DNA from: JAJRTE01 sp964418585
GTDB taxonomy: Bacteria > Myxococcota_A > UBA796 > JAJRTE01
Length of the DNA stretch: 64,000 nt
Assembly (NCBI GenBank): GCA_964418585.1
Contig: CAYQMG010000054.1
Location: 1-64,000 of the forward strand
Direction: 5' to 3'
In this document: one piece after another, positions 18,443 to 26,919 of the stretch
How positions within the stretch are numbered: the first letter of the stretch is position 1
How the letters are laid out: each line of letters begins with the position of its first letter
The notes under the pieces: generated by a model
Database searches by the model: none
The model's input: only the letters and a program-made list of their open reading frames with translations
What the model was told of the DNA's origin: nothing
Position numbers and translations under genes: made by a program

Positions 18443-19291
18443 TCACTGGATTGAAATGCTCCTCACCACTGGCGCGACCGGGACAAACATCGCGGCCAAC
18501 CGGTACCCCCAAAGCAGGTACACAATTGCTCCCACAGCCAGGAACGGTCCAAAGGGCAATGCGAATTTCAGACCCTTCCCCCGCAACACCATCATGACGA
18601 TACCCACCACAGAGCCGAGGAAGGAACTGACGAATATCACGAACACCAGCGCGGGATGTGGCCCCAGAAAGGTGCCAATCATGGCCAGCATCTTGACATC
18701 CCCCAACCCCATTCCCTCGTGCTTGCGGATCAACTGGTATACCAACCGAAGAAGGTACAGGCTGCCCCCACCCACCAGTGCTCCGATCACCGACCCGCGC
18801 ACGCCGGTGGGCACGCCCGGCACATCCTGAACCGCCCACACGCCGAGGATACCCACCGGGATCGATGTCAAGGTGATCACATCTGGAATCAGGTAGTGCT
18901 CCAGGTCGATGAACGTGATGGCCACGAGGCCGGCGACAAACCCGAAATAAAGCAGGTAGGCACCCACCTCCCCCGGCTTCATGTGGGTGACGTCCCCCAC
19001 GAATCGATGGAATACCAGGAGGGAAAGGACAGCGGTCAAGCCTTCCACGAGGGGATAGCGCCACGAGATCGGCTGACCGCAATGACGGCAGCGGGCTCGC
19101 AGCAGAAGAAAACTCAGGATCGGGATGTTGTCATACCAGGCGATCAGTCGACCGCACCTGGGGCAGGCGGAACGAGGACGAACAATGGACTCCTCCTTGG
19201 GCCACCTGACGATGACGACATTGAGGAAACTGCCCAGAATCGCCCCGAACACGAGGACAACGGCGTTCGCGTAGATGGCTACGAAGCCCAC
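18443..19291 (-). CDS. pilD: prepilin peptidase / N-methyltransferase
   Basis: A 282-residue bifunctional inner-membrane enzyme that cleaves the leader of type IV pilins and type II pseudopilins and methylates the new N-terminus. It opens with ILGSFLNVVIVRWP, then the cytoplasmic zinc motif pairs SACPRCGRL and CRHCGQPISWRYPLVE. The two catalytic aspartates are in FIDLEHYLIPD and GLGDVKMLAMIG (the family GxGD). About seven more hydrophobic segments follow. Translation begins at GTG with GGGAG seven bases upstream. Its substrates could include the GspG-like protein at the right edge, although that protein lacks an obvious leader in this window. Confidence 0.94.
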   Translation of the reverse strand: MGFVAIYANAVVLVFGAILGSFLNVVIVRWPKEESIVRPRSACPRCGRLIAWYDNIPILSFLLLRARCRHCGQPISWRYPLVEGLTAVLSLLVFHRFVGDVTHMKPGEVGAYLLYFGFVAGLVAITFIDLEHYLIPDVITLTSIPVGILGVWAVQDVPGVPTGVRGSVIGALVGGGSLYLLRLVYQLIRKHEGMGLGDVKMLAMIGTFLGPHPALVFVIFVSSFLGSVVGIVMMVLRGKGLKFALPFGPFLAVGAIVYLLWGYRLAAMFVPVAPVVRSISIQ

Positions 19292-19364
19292 GGTACCACT
19301 CCCTGCCGGCCATGCTTCCGACCACCCGACCCGTCCCGGGCGGTCGTCCGGACCGGCTTCCTCC

Positions 19365-20477
19365 TTACTCGTAGTACGCGGCGACGGACGACACCACGTA
19401 GGCCAACTGGTCCGCGGTCAACTCCGGGTAGATCGGAATCGCCAGTGACTCCTGTTCCGCCTTCTCCGCATGAGGAAACGCCCCGGGCCGGTACCCGAGT
19501 CCGTCAAAACAGGGCTGCTTGTGGAGACTCAGCGGATAATAGACCTCGGTTCCCACCCCGAGCGCTTTCAAGTGATTCCTCAAGCCATCCCGGTCTGGTA
19601 CCCGGATCACGAACTGGTTGTAAACGTGAAACGCTTCCTCACGCTCCACCGGAAGCACCACGCGGTCCCCCAATCCGGCTTCCTCGAACAATCGACGATA
19701 GGACGCTGCATTCCGCCGACGCCCTGCATGGTACGCTTCCAGACGCTTCAGCTTGACTTGCAACACCACCGCCTGCAGCGCGTCCAGCCTCGAGTTCATT
19801 CCCACGTACTCGTAGTAGTACTTGCGCGTCCCTCCATGGGTCCTCAGCGCCCGAAGTTTGGTCGCAAGGGAGTCGTCCTGGACGGTCACGATTCCGCCAT
19901 CCCCGAATCCGCCCAGGTTCTTGGACGGATAGAAGGAGAAACATCCGAACACGCCGAACGATCCGGCGGCCCGCCCCTGCCAACGCGCCCCGAGTGCCTG
20001 GGCGGCATCTTCCACCACCGGGATCCCTTTCCTGTCGCACAGGGGCACAAGTGCGGACATGTCGGCGCACTGGCCGAACAGATGGACAGGCAGCACGGCT
20101 CGAGTCCGTGGTGTAATCGCCTCCTCCACCCTGGCCGGATCCAGGTTGAACGTTTCGGGATCGATGTCCACGAACACCGGCCTGGCCCCCAACCGGGCGA
20201 TGGACCCTGCGGTGGCGAAGAAGGTGTACGGGGTGGTGATCACTTCGTCGCCCGGCCCAACGTCCAAGGCCATCAGGGCAAGGAGCAAAGCGTCCGACCC
20301 GGACGCGCAGGCCACGGCATGTGGAACGCCCACGTAATCGGCGATGGCGCGTTCGAAATCCTGGACCCGCTTGCCCAGGATGAACGCCTGCTCCTGCATG
20401 GTTTCCAACACCACGGCTTCGATCTCCGACCGGATCTCCTGGTAGCCGGCCTTCAAGTCCAACAGGGGAACCTTCAT
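19365..20477 (-). CDS. DegT/DnrJ/EryC1 sugar aminotransferase
   Basis: A 370-residue PLP enzyme of the DegT/DnrJ/EryC1/StrS family, which transaminates nucleotide-activated keto sugars. Seen are VPLLDLKAGYQEIRSEIE at the start, the cofactor-cradling AVACASGSDALLLAL, VVEDAAQALGARWQG (Asp that pairs with the pyridine nitrogen) and CFSFYPSKNLGGFGDGG with the Schiff-base Lys. A GTG at 20480 or the ATG at 20477 may be used; AGGAG lies upstream of both. It stands apart from the other sugar genes at 23.9-26.5 kb but probably acts on related surface sugars. Confidence 0.88.
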   Translation of the reverse strand: MKVPLLDLKAGYQEIRSEIEAVVLETMQEQAFILGKRVQDFERAIADYVGVPHAVACASGSDALLLALMALDVGPGDEVITTPYTFFATAGSIARLGARPVFVDIDPETFNLDPARVEEAITPRTRAVLPVHLFGQCADMSALVPLCDRKGIPVVEDAAQALGARWQGRAAGSFGVFGCFSFYPSKNLGGFGDGGIVTVQDDSLATKLRALRTHGGTRKYYYEYVGMNSRLDALQAVVLQVKLKRLEAYHAGRRRNAASYRRLFEEAGLGDRVVLPVEREEAFHVYNQFVIRVPDRDGLRNHLKALGVGTEVYYPLSLHKQPCFDGLGYRPGAFPHAEKAEQESLAIPIYPELTADQLAYVVSSVAAYYE

Positions 20478-20558
20478 CACACCTCACTCCTTGATGCAGA
20501 CATGACCCGGGATACAACTTTGTCGAACCCGCGCTCCCGCCCCACTCCGACAAGGCGT

Positions 20559-21209
20559 TCAGGCGCGGGCCATGCCGACCACCCACAGGATGTAGCTGAC
20601 GACGAACCCCAAGGCCCACCACCTGGCTCGCCGTCCAGTCCATCGCCCGGCGGAATCCACCCCACGCCAGATGAACCCGGCTGCGGCGGCGATCCATCCG
20701 AGGAACCCGCCGACAGCCAGGGCGGCCCAGGCCGGGTTCGGAGATGGGTCCCGGGCCAAGGTTTCCAGGGCCACAGCCATCCGTTCCCGATCCGGCAAAG
20801 AGGGGTCTGGCCACGCCCCGCCCGGATAGGCTACCTGGATGGCGGCTATCCGTTCATCGACCTTGCGAAGCCAGGCGCGGTGAGGCATGTAGAAACTCCG
20901 GGTCGCATACAGCCCGCTCCGAATCGCCTGGAAGGCTTCCATGGCCAGGTCCCGATCCCCCGCGGCCTCGGCCTGCTCACCAATCCTCCACAAGGCGTCC
21001 AGTGCCCGCGCGGAGGTGGCCCCGAACGGCACATACCAGTGCAGGCAGCGCTCGTAGTGCGTCACAGCCTGCTCGAGATCTCCGGATTCCAGCGCCATAT
21101 CGCCTGCCCGGAACTCGGTCCAGGCCCCGTGAAGCACACGCACCACCACCACGGCGACGACCACCGAAGCAACCGTGATCGACACCAGGACTCGTCTTGG
21201 TATAGACAT
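20559..21209 (-). CDS. uncharacterised membrane protein with repeat-like helical domain
   Basis: A 216-residue protein not assigned to a known family. It has one N-terminal membrane helix (VLVSITVASVVVAVVVVRVL), a helical region with TPR-like spacing (GDMALESGDLEQAVTHYERC, then a repeat with AGDRDLAMEAFQAI), and two hydrophobic segments near the C-terminus (LAVGGFLGWIAAAAGFIW and WWALGFVVSYILWVVGMA). The ATG at 21209 opens directly onto the first helix, so the longer in-frame start at 21293 is rejected. It is downstream of a zinc-ribbon membrane protein and upstream of the DegT gene. Confidence 0.6.
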   Translation of the reverse strand: MSIPRRVLVSITVASVVVAVVVVRVLHGAWTEFRAGDMALESGDLEQAVTHYERCLHWYVPFGATSARALDALWRIGEQAEAAGDRDLAMEAFQAIRSGLYATRSFYMPHRAWLRKVDERIAAIQVAYPGGAWPDPSLPDRERMAVALETLARDPSPNPAWAALAVGGFLGWIAAAAGFIWRGVDSAGRWTGRRARWWALGFVVSYILWVVGMARA

Positions 21210-21289
21210 GCGAGGTAGTGCTCCACCCGGGGCGGGCCGAGGGCGCGCACGGAGACCCGACAGCCGGCAGCTTTGCTGCGGCTCGCACC

Positions 21290-21781
21290 TCACCCACCCG
21301 AGGCCCCGAAGGCGAAGTAGACGATCAGGGCGATGATGCCCAACACGAGCAATCCAAGGATGATCTTGGGACCCATCGGACGCTTGATTTCGGGCAAGTC
21401 CTCGGCCGAAGCCGCCTTGGCCCCTCCCTTGCCCGCTCCAGCGCCGCCTGCCGGTGCATTGCCCGGGGTCTTCACCTCGGGGGGCAACGGCTCCGTGCCG
21501 ATCCCGGTGGGACCGGCCAGGTTCTGGACAGGCTTGCTTCCGGCCCCGGCCAGGTTGGTGCTACCGGGCAAAGCGGCATCCGATTCCGCCCCCTCGGCCC
21601 CCTCCCTGGCCATGTACTTCCGAAATTCGTCGACGTCCACCAACTGGGTGCTGGCTTCCTCGTACTCCCGTCTTGGAGGCCGCTTCGCGCCCCCCTTCTT
21701 GGCGGCCTCCAGGGCCAACCCGCACGTGGGACAGTACTTGTCTTGCGGCGTGACCGAAGCTTGGCATCGAGGACAGTTCAT
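21290..21781 (-). CDS. zinc-ribbon, tail-anchored hypothetical protein
   Basis: A 163-residue protein with an N-terminal zinc ribbon (CPRCQASVTPQDKYCPTCG, two CxxC pairs), a low-complexity Ala/Gly/Pro linker of about 90 residues and one C-terminal membrane helix (GLLVLGIIALIVYFAFGA). Proteins of this shape are common and functionally open. GGAG precedes the ATG by six bases. It lies between the ABC-2 exporter genes and the repeat-like membrane protein. Confidence 0.65.
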   Translation of the reverse strand: MNCPRCQASVTPQDKYCPTCGLALEAAKKGGAKRPPRREYEEASTQLVDVDEFRKYMAREGAEGAESDAALPGSTNLAGAGSKPVQNLAGPTGIGTEPLPPEVKTPGNAPAGGAGAGKGGAKAASAEDLPEIKRPMGPKIILGLLVLGIIALIVYFAFGASGG

Positions 21782-21839
21782 CCGCTACTCCGACAATGAA
21801 GATCCTGCGCCCAATTGATACTCCATCGCCAGCGGATTG

Positions 21840-21890
21840 TCAAAAAAAAACGCGCCTCCCTCCCCCCTTCAACGCACCCGGCGCCGAAGC
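21840..21890 (-). terminator. candidate rho-independent terminator after ABC permease gene
   Basis: On the minus strand a GCGC-TTCG-GCGC hairpin and a more distal GGCGC copy lie just after the permease stop, and the stretch ends in a run of nine T (A run at 21842-21850). The hairpin-to-T-run distance is longer than ideal unless the outer GGCGCC/GGCGC pairing forms. Confidence 0.4.
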
Positions 21891-21901
21891 GCTTCCTTCC
21901 C

Positions 21902-22675
21902 CTACTTGAAATCCCGACGCTCGAAAATCACCACTGCGGCAAATAGCACGATGGACATGTAGATCAACCCGTAGGCAACGGCGAACCCTATCTGGCCCGG
22001 GAACAGGGCCACGTTGTGGACCACCTGGTTCTTGATATTGAAATACTCGAGATTTGGAAGCACATAGTAGACAATTTTCGATACCACCTGAATCCACTCC
22101 GCCTCCGCTTTCTGCCCAAACCGGTAAATGTCGTTGCTCATGTGCCCAATGACATAGACCGAGAGGGTGAACAGGGCGCTCAACGTCGGCGTCGAGAAGG
22201 TGGAAAACAGAATGGCGAACGCGGTCAAGAAAAGCAGCTCGAGGTAGATGAGTGCCACGGCACCGGCCAGTTCCGGGGCGAATTGACTGCCCACCACGGC
22301 GATCAGGACCAAAAGGCCAAGCGTCATCACCGCCAACTCGATGAACAGGGTACTGCCCAGCCCGAGGAACTTCCCCACGATGAACTCCCACCGGTGCACC
22401 GGCTTGGACAACACGGTGTAGACCGTCTTCCGATCGATCTCCCGATTCACGAGTTGAATGCCCACGAAGACCGCGATCAGCACGCCGAAAATCGAGATGC
22501 TCCCCAGCCCCACATCCTTCACGATCTTCAGGAACTCACCAATGGTCAGCTCGGCGACCAGGACGGACGAGCCGATCATCACCAGGGCAAAGAACAGCAA
22601 GCTGTAGAGTATCTTGTCGCGAACCGCCTCGCGAAACGTGTTGGCGGCAATGGCCCGGATCCTCATCAGCGCCAC
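21902..22675 (-). CDS. ABC-2 type transporter permease
   Basis: A 257-residue membrane subunit with six hydrophobic segments and the ABC-2 opening IAANTFREAVRDKILYSLL. It pairs with the ATPase encoded 61 bases upstream to make an exporter of unknown substrate; such pairs move polysaccharides, lipids, peptides or whole gliding-type factors. The GTG at 22675 has GGAGG eight bases upstream; an ATG at 22666 is the alternative. The mid-region IDRKTVYTVLSKPVHRWEFI matches the typical coupling-helix region of this family. Confidence 0.82.
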   Translation of the reverse strand: MALMRIRAIAANTFREAVRDKILYSLLFFALVMIGSSVLVAELTIGEFLKIVKDVGLGSISIFGVLIAVFVGIQLVNREIDRKTVYTVLSKPVHRWEFIVGKFLGLGSTLFIELAVMTLGLLVLIAVVGSQFAPELAGAVALIYLELLFLTAFAILFSTFSTPTLSALFTLSVYVIGHMSNDIYRFGQKAEAEWIQVVSKIVYYVLPNLEYFNIKNQVVHNVALFPGQIGFAVAYGLIYMSIVLFAAVVIFERRDFK

Positions 22676-22736
22676 GACTCTCCCCTCCATGTGTCAACCC
22701 GGCCGCGCCCCATACCGACGCGGCCACGCATGTCCG

Positions 22737-23693
22737 TCACCCGGAAACGACCGCTGCGCCCCCCCGGGACAATTCGTCCATGAACAGTTCCTCCAGAGAC
22801 TCCCGCCGCGGCACCAGCGATTCGATGTCCACATCCTCGTCACGAAGCCGGGCGAGCACCTCCCGCTTCTGAGCCTCGTCCTGTACCCGGACGAGCAACC
22901 GCTCCTCACCCTGGACGCTCACCTCCATCGCCACACGGCCCAGGTCGGCGCGGAGACGCTCGAGCTTGTCTTGTGGAGGACGCACCACGATCTCGACGAA
23001 ACGGGTCTTGTGCCCCAGCAACTCGTCCAGCGTCCCCTCCCCCCGCATCCGGCCATCCACCAGGATACCCACCCGGTCGCAAATCAACTCCACGTCCGAG
23101 AGGATGTGGGATGAAAAGAACACCGTTTTCCCCTGCGCCTTGAGCCCCACGATCAGGTCCCGAATCAGCATGCGTCCGAGGGGGTCCAGCCCGCTCATGG
23201 GTTCGTCCAGGATCACCAACTCGGGATCGTTGATAAGGGCCTGGGCGACGCCAACCCGTTGCAACATCCCCTTGGAAAACTTGTGCAATGGCGTGTCGCG
23301 CCACGCGGAAAGCTTGACCCGCTCGAGCAACTCATCGGCACGACGCCTGCGCACATCTCCGGGGATCCCAAAAAGCTGCCCGTAAAAATCCAGGAACTCC
23401 CCGGCGGTCAGATACTCGTAGAAATAGGGCCGCTCGGGCAGGAACCCAACCCGGGCCTTCTGCTCCGGCCGCGGTCCGGGCTCCCCAAACAGGCTCACCG
23501 TGCCAGAAGTGGCATGGGCGAGGCCGACCAGAATCTTGATGGTCGACGTCTTGCCGGCCCCGTTGGGGCCGATGAACCCGTAGATCTCACCCTCCCGAAC
23601 AGTCAAGGAAAGATCCTTGACCACCTCCTGACGCCGCATCCGAAAACCGGTTCGATACGTCTTGTGAAGATGCTCGATCCTGATGATGTCCAT
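22737..23693 (-). CDS. ABC transporter ATP-binding protein
   Basis: A 318-residue ATPase for the adjacent ABC-2 permease. It shows Walker A GPNGAGKTSTIK, a signature motif in KFSKGMLQRVGVAQAL (family LSGGQ written as FSKGM) and Walker B LVILDEPMSGLDP with the following H-loop VFFSSHILSD. The C-terminal about 80 residues, after the NBD, form an accessory domain common in the CcmA/NatA-like subfamily. The ATG at 23693 is chosen because homology starts at once (MDIIRIEHLHKTY); the longer frame to 23822 has no family support. Confidence 0.88.
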   Translation of the reverse strand: MDIIRIEHLHKTYRTGFRMRRQEVVKDLSLTVREGEIYGFIGPNGAGKTSTIKILVGLAHATSGTVSLFGEPGPRPEQKARVGFLPERPYFYEYLTAGEFLDFYGQLFGIPGDVRRRRADELLERVKLSAWRDTPLHKFSKGMLQRVGVAQALINDPELVILDEPMSGLDPLGRMLIRDLIVGLKAQGKTVFFSSHILSDVELICDRVGILVDGRMRGEGTLDELLGHKTRFVEIVVRPPQDKLERLRADLGRVAMEVSVQGEERLLVRVQDEAQKREVLARLRDEDVDIESLVPRRESLEELFMDELSRGGAAVVSG

Positions 23694-23867
23694 TGGAACG
23701 TCCCCATGCCAGTCAATGAGTTGCCATGCCGTGACGAGGTGCGACGGCGTTCCGGTCGGCCCCGGCCACGACCTCGGGAAGGAGGGACGGAGCGCTCCGC
23801 GGCGACGAAACGCTCCCGGCATGCTGATCGGACACCCGCGGAATACCGGGTGGCCTCACGGAGAGAG

Positions 23868-24389
23868 TTACCGGCCCCGAATTCGAAGGACTCGAGCCGG
23901 AACCCCGGCGACGACCCGGAAGTCGGGGACATCTCGTGTGACCACAGCGCCGGCTCCCACCTGCACGCCGCGCCCGATCTTGACACCCGGCATGATGACG
24001 GCCCCAACTCCCACATCGCTCCCGTCTCCGATCTCCACACCAGCAAAGATCAGCGGGCCTTCCATGATCGGACGGTCGATCCCCGGGTCCTGATGGTACG
24101 AGGTCAGGATACGCACCCCGGGACCTATCCCCACCCCACGCCCGATCACGATCCCCCCCGCACTGTGGAAAAAGCACTGCTGCCCGATCCAGGTATCGTC
24201 CCCGATGACCATCCGGTTCCGATGATACCCTTTCAGGATCGCCTGGTGCCCCACGTAAACGTTCCGGCCAATGAATACGTTTTCCGGGTGAAACACCAGC
24301 ACCCCGGGCTCGAACACCACGTGTTCCCCACACGCGCCCAACCTGGACGGGTCGAACTCTCCCGTTCCATGTGAGAAAAACTGGTTCAC
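23868..24389 (-). CDS. hexapeptide-repeat acyltransferase
   Basis: A 173-residue left-handed beta-helix transferase, probably adding an acetyl group to an amino sugar. Repeats of the LxxGxxI type are visible (NVFIGRNVYVGHQAILKG, MVIGDDTWIGQQC, IVIGRGVGIGPGVRI, VEIGDGSDVGVGAVIMPG, VKIGRGVQVGAGAVVTRD). The likely catalytic His is in LTSYHQDPG. The start codon overlaps the stop of the upstream aminotransferase gene (ATGA), so the two are translated together. This supports a two-step route: amination, then N-acylation of a nucleotide sugar. Confidence 0.85.
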   Translation of the reverse strand: MNQFFSHGTGEFDPSRLGACGEHVVFEPGVLVFHPENVFIGRNVYVGHQAILKGYHRNRMVIGDDTWIGQQCFFHSAGGIVIGRGVGIGPGVRILTSYHQDPGIDRPIMEGPLIFAGVEIGDGSDVGVGAVIMPGVKIGRGVQVGAGAVVTRDVPDFRVVAGVPARVLRIRGR

Positions 24390-25531
24390 GCAGCAGCTCC
24401 AGTCAAGACCCCGGCCAACGCCCGGCCGACCGACCAGGCATCGGCCTCGGTCATGTGCTGATGGATGGGCAACGCCAGACTCCGCTCAAACGCAACCCGA
24501 CTGTTCGGAAACGCCTCCGCGCGCAGCCCGTACTTGCGCTGATAGTAAGGCTGGGCATGCAACGCATAGGCGCCGAGCGTTGCTTCCACCCCCGCCCGAT
24601 CCAGCGCAGCCACCACCCGGTCCCGATCCACTGGCTCGTCCAGCAGGACCACATAGGACTGAAACACGTGCCCATACCCCTCGGGGACCACCGGAGTCCG
24701 GAGAGGCAACCCGGCCAGCGCTTCATCATAGACTCGCGCCAAAACCCGCCTCCGGGCGATGACCTCGTCCAGCCGGGCCATCTGACCCACCCCCAACGCC
24801 CCCTGAACCTCAGTCATGCGGTAGTTGAACCCCACCTCCTCAAATCGCATCCGCCCCTGCTCCCGATGCGCACCATGGTTGCGCAACCGGCGAAGACGCT
24901 CGGCCGTCTCCCGGCTTCGGCTCACCACCATACCACCTTCGGCCGTGGTGATCACCTTGCGCGGATGAAACGAAATACAGGCCATCAGACTCTCCCGCCC
25001 CACCCCGCTCGACCCACCATCCCCGCGCGCGGATGGACACGACGCACCCAGTGCGCAGGCGGCGTCTTCGAACAGGACCAATCCGTGGATGTCAGCCAGT
25101 TCCTTCAAGCGCGACAGGTCTGCCATCAACCCAAACTGGTGCACCGGCATGATGGCTCGAGTCCGGGCCGAAATCCGGGCCGCCACTTGATCCGGATCCA
25201 TGTTGAAGGTGGCGAGGTCCACATCCACCGGAACCGGGACCGCCCCGACCGCATCTATCATGTTGGCGGCGGAAGGAAAGGTGAAATCGGGCACGATCAC
25301 CTCGTCCCCGGGGACCAGGTCCAGGGCCAGCAACGCCAGGTGCAACGAGGCGGTCCCGTTGGCACAGGCCACCGCCTCGGGCACGCCAAGATAGTGCGCC
25401 ACCCGCGCCTCAAACGCTTCCACCCGGCTGCCCTGAACCAGGCGACCGGATTTCAGCACCGCCACCACTTCCGCGATCTCCTCGTCCTCGAACCAGGGGT
25501 CCGCAAGCCGAATCCGCTCCTCCAGCTCCAT
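24386..25531 (-). CDS. DegT/DnrJ/EryC1 sugar aminotransferase
   Basis: A 381-residue PLP aminotransferase of the same family as the one at 19.4 kb but clearly distinct. It contains AVACANGTASLHLALLAL, LFEDAACALGASC (cofactor Asp), and the Schiff-base Lys in ISFHPRKVITTAEGGMVVS. It lies 10 bases after the epimerase gene and overlaps the acyltransferase gene, forming a sugar-modification operon. The keto-sugar substrate is likely made by a dehydratase elsewhere or by the adjacent SDR protein. Confidence 0.88.
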   Translation of the reverse strand: MELEERIRLADPWFEDEEIAEVVAVLKSGRLVQGSRVEAFEARVAHYLGVPEAVACANGTASLHLALLALDLVPGDEVIVPDFTFPSAANMIDAVGAVPVPVDVDLATFNMDPDQVAARISARTRAIMPVHQFGLMADLSRLKELADIHGLVLFEDAACALGASCPSARGDGGSSGVGRESLMACISFHPRKVITTAEGGMVVSRSRETAERLRRLRNHGAHREQGRMRFEEVGFNYRMTEVQGALGVGQMARLDEVIARRRVLARVYDEALAGLPLRTPVVPEGYGHVFQSYVVLLDEPVDRDRVVAALDRAGVEATLGAYALHAQPYYQRKYGLRAEAFPNSRVAFERSLALPIHQHMTEADAWSVGRALAGVLTGAAA

Positions 25532-25540
25532 CCCTGCTCC

Positions 25541-26530
25541 TCACTGCTCCCGGCGACCCGATTCCCGTTGCGCACGATACCACGCGATCGTCCTCGCCAA
25601 CCCATCTTCCAGGTCCACCCTGGGTTCGTATCCCAGAATCCGCCGCGCCTTGTCAATGTTCGGAATACGAAGCTCCACGTCCGGAAAGTTCCACGGTACG
25701 AACACAATCTGCGAATCCGACCCGGCCAACTCGATGATCTCCCGGGCCAGATTGTATATCGTCAACGTGGACCGAGGATTGCCGATGTTGAACGCATGAC
25801 CCGGCGCATCCGGACTCGACAGGGCCAGGCAAATCCCTTCCACAATGTCGTCCACGTAGCACCAGGCCCGAATCTGAGACCCGTCGTTGTGTACCTCGAG
25901 CGGACGGCCGTCCAGCGCGCGGACGATGAAGTGATGAATCGCGCCCTCCCCCACCTGTCCCGGGCCGTAGATGTTGAACGGTCGGATGGACAGGGCCGGA
26001 AGGTCGAACTCCTTCCAGTAGGTCAGTGCCATGTGCTCGGTGGCGAGCTTGGATACGGCATAGGTCCACCGGGCCTCGCCCACGGCGCCGAGGACCGTGG
26101 CTTCCCCCTCCGAGGCGTTGTAGGCATGGGTACCAAAGACCTCCGAGGTCGAAAAATCGATGAACCGCTTCAACTTTCCGTGCGCAATGGCAGCCTCGAG
26201 TACATGGTATGTGCCGATGATATTCACGCGCATGGTTCGCGTGGGCTGCTTGATCACCGTGTCCACCCCAGCGACCGCAGCGAGATGGACCACCATGGTC
26301 ACCGAATCCATCGCCGAGGCCACCGCCGCTGCGTCCAGTACATCCCCCTCGATCACCCGGAGGTTCCGATGTCCCCGCAGCCCCGACCGGCTCAAAGCGT
26401 CTCGATGAAAATTGTCGAAGACGACCACCTCGTTCTCTTCCAGGAGACGCCGGGCCAGACTGGTCCCGATGAACCCGGCCCCTCCCGTGATCAGCACCCG
26501 CTCCCCTGCCACAATCGCACCATCCGCCAT
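25541..26530 (-). CDS. NAD-dependent nucleotide-sugar epimerase/dehydratase
   Basis: A 329-residue extended SDR enzyme. The dinucleotide-binding motif is RVLITGGAGFIGTSLAR, the Asp that selects NAD is in VVFDNFHRD, and the catalytic STSEVFG serine region and Tyr/Lys pair (YAVSKLATEHM) are present. Substrate loops include IRPFNIYGPGQVGEG. It most resembles UDP- or GDP-sugar epimerases, decarboxylases or 4,6-dehydratases; the exact reaction is not readable. The ATG at 26530 follows GGAGGCGGGG; a further 200 in-frame codons upstream are Arg/Gly-rich noise and are not used. Confidence 0.87.
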   Translation of the reverse strand: MADGAIVAGERVLITGGAGFIGTSLARRLLEENEVVVFDNFHRDALSRSGLRGHRNLRVIEGDVLDAAAVASAMDSVTMVVHLAAVAGVDTVIKQPTRTMRVNIIGTYHVLEAAIAHGKLKRFIDFSTSEVFGTHAYNASEGEATVLGAVGEARWTYAVSKLATEHMALTYWKEFDLPALSIRPFNIYGPGQVGEGAIHHFIVRALDGRPLEVHNDGSQIRAWCYVDDIVEGICLALSSPDAPGHAFNIGNPRSTLTIYNLAREIIELAGSDSQIVFVPWNFPDVELRIPNIDKARRILGYEPRVDLEDGLARTIAWYRAQRESGRREQ

Positions 26531-26919
26531 CCCCGCCTCCAGGCTCGAGTTGTCGACACGGCCCGCTCCCCCGCCTGCGGGCACCAGGGAATCCTTAGCA
26601 ACTCCACGCCCCATTGTCAACGGCCAGCCACCCCCCATCCAAACTCCTCGATACCCCGGCCCACCGCTTCCCAGGAATCGACCCCGGAGGGAACCCAATC
26701 GCCCAAACTCTGCGCAACACACGGTCGTCAGCCGGCCCGCGCCTCCGCGCCATCCTTTCTTTTTGATATGCCCCTCCGATTCGCGTAGGATGACCAAAGT
26801 GGACGTTGCATAGCGGCTCCCGGGTTCAGGACGTAGTACCTTGTAGACGCACCGTTCGAGTGACGCCCACGCCGAGGACCCCGTTCGTCGGAAGGGTTCA
26901 CCGCCAACGAGGAGTGCCC
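26531..26919. other. divergent intergenic region between epimerase and MopE-repeat gene
   Basis: A 389-base gap between divergent genes. It holds a plus-strand promoter candidate (26763-26791) and an AGGAG ribosome site seven bases before the ATG at 26920. No small gene is convincing here. Confidence 0.6.
26763..26791 (+). promoter_or_regulatory. promoter candidate for MopE-repeat lipoprotein
   Basis: TTGATA (26763-26768) is spaced 17 bases from TAGGAT (26786-26791). It lies about 120 bases before the start at 26920. The same TAGGAT -10 recurs in the T6SS promoter candidate at 42.5 kb. Confidence 0.45.
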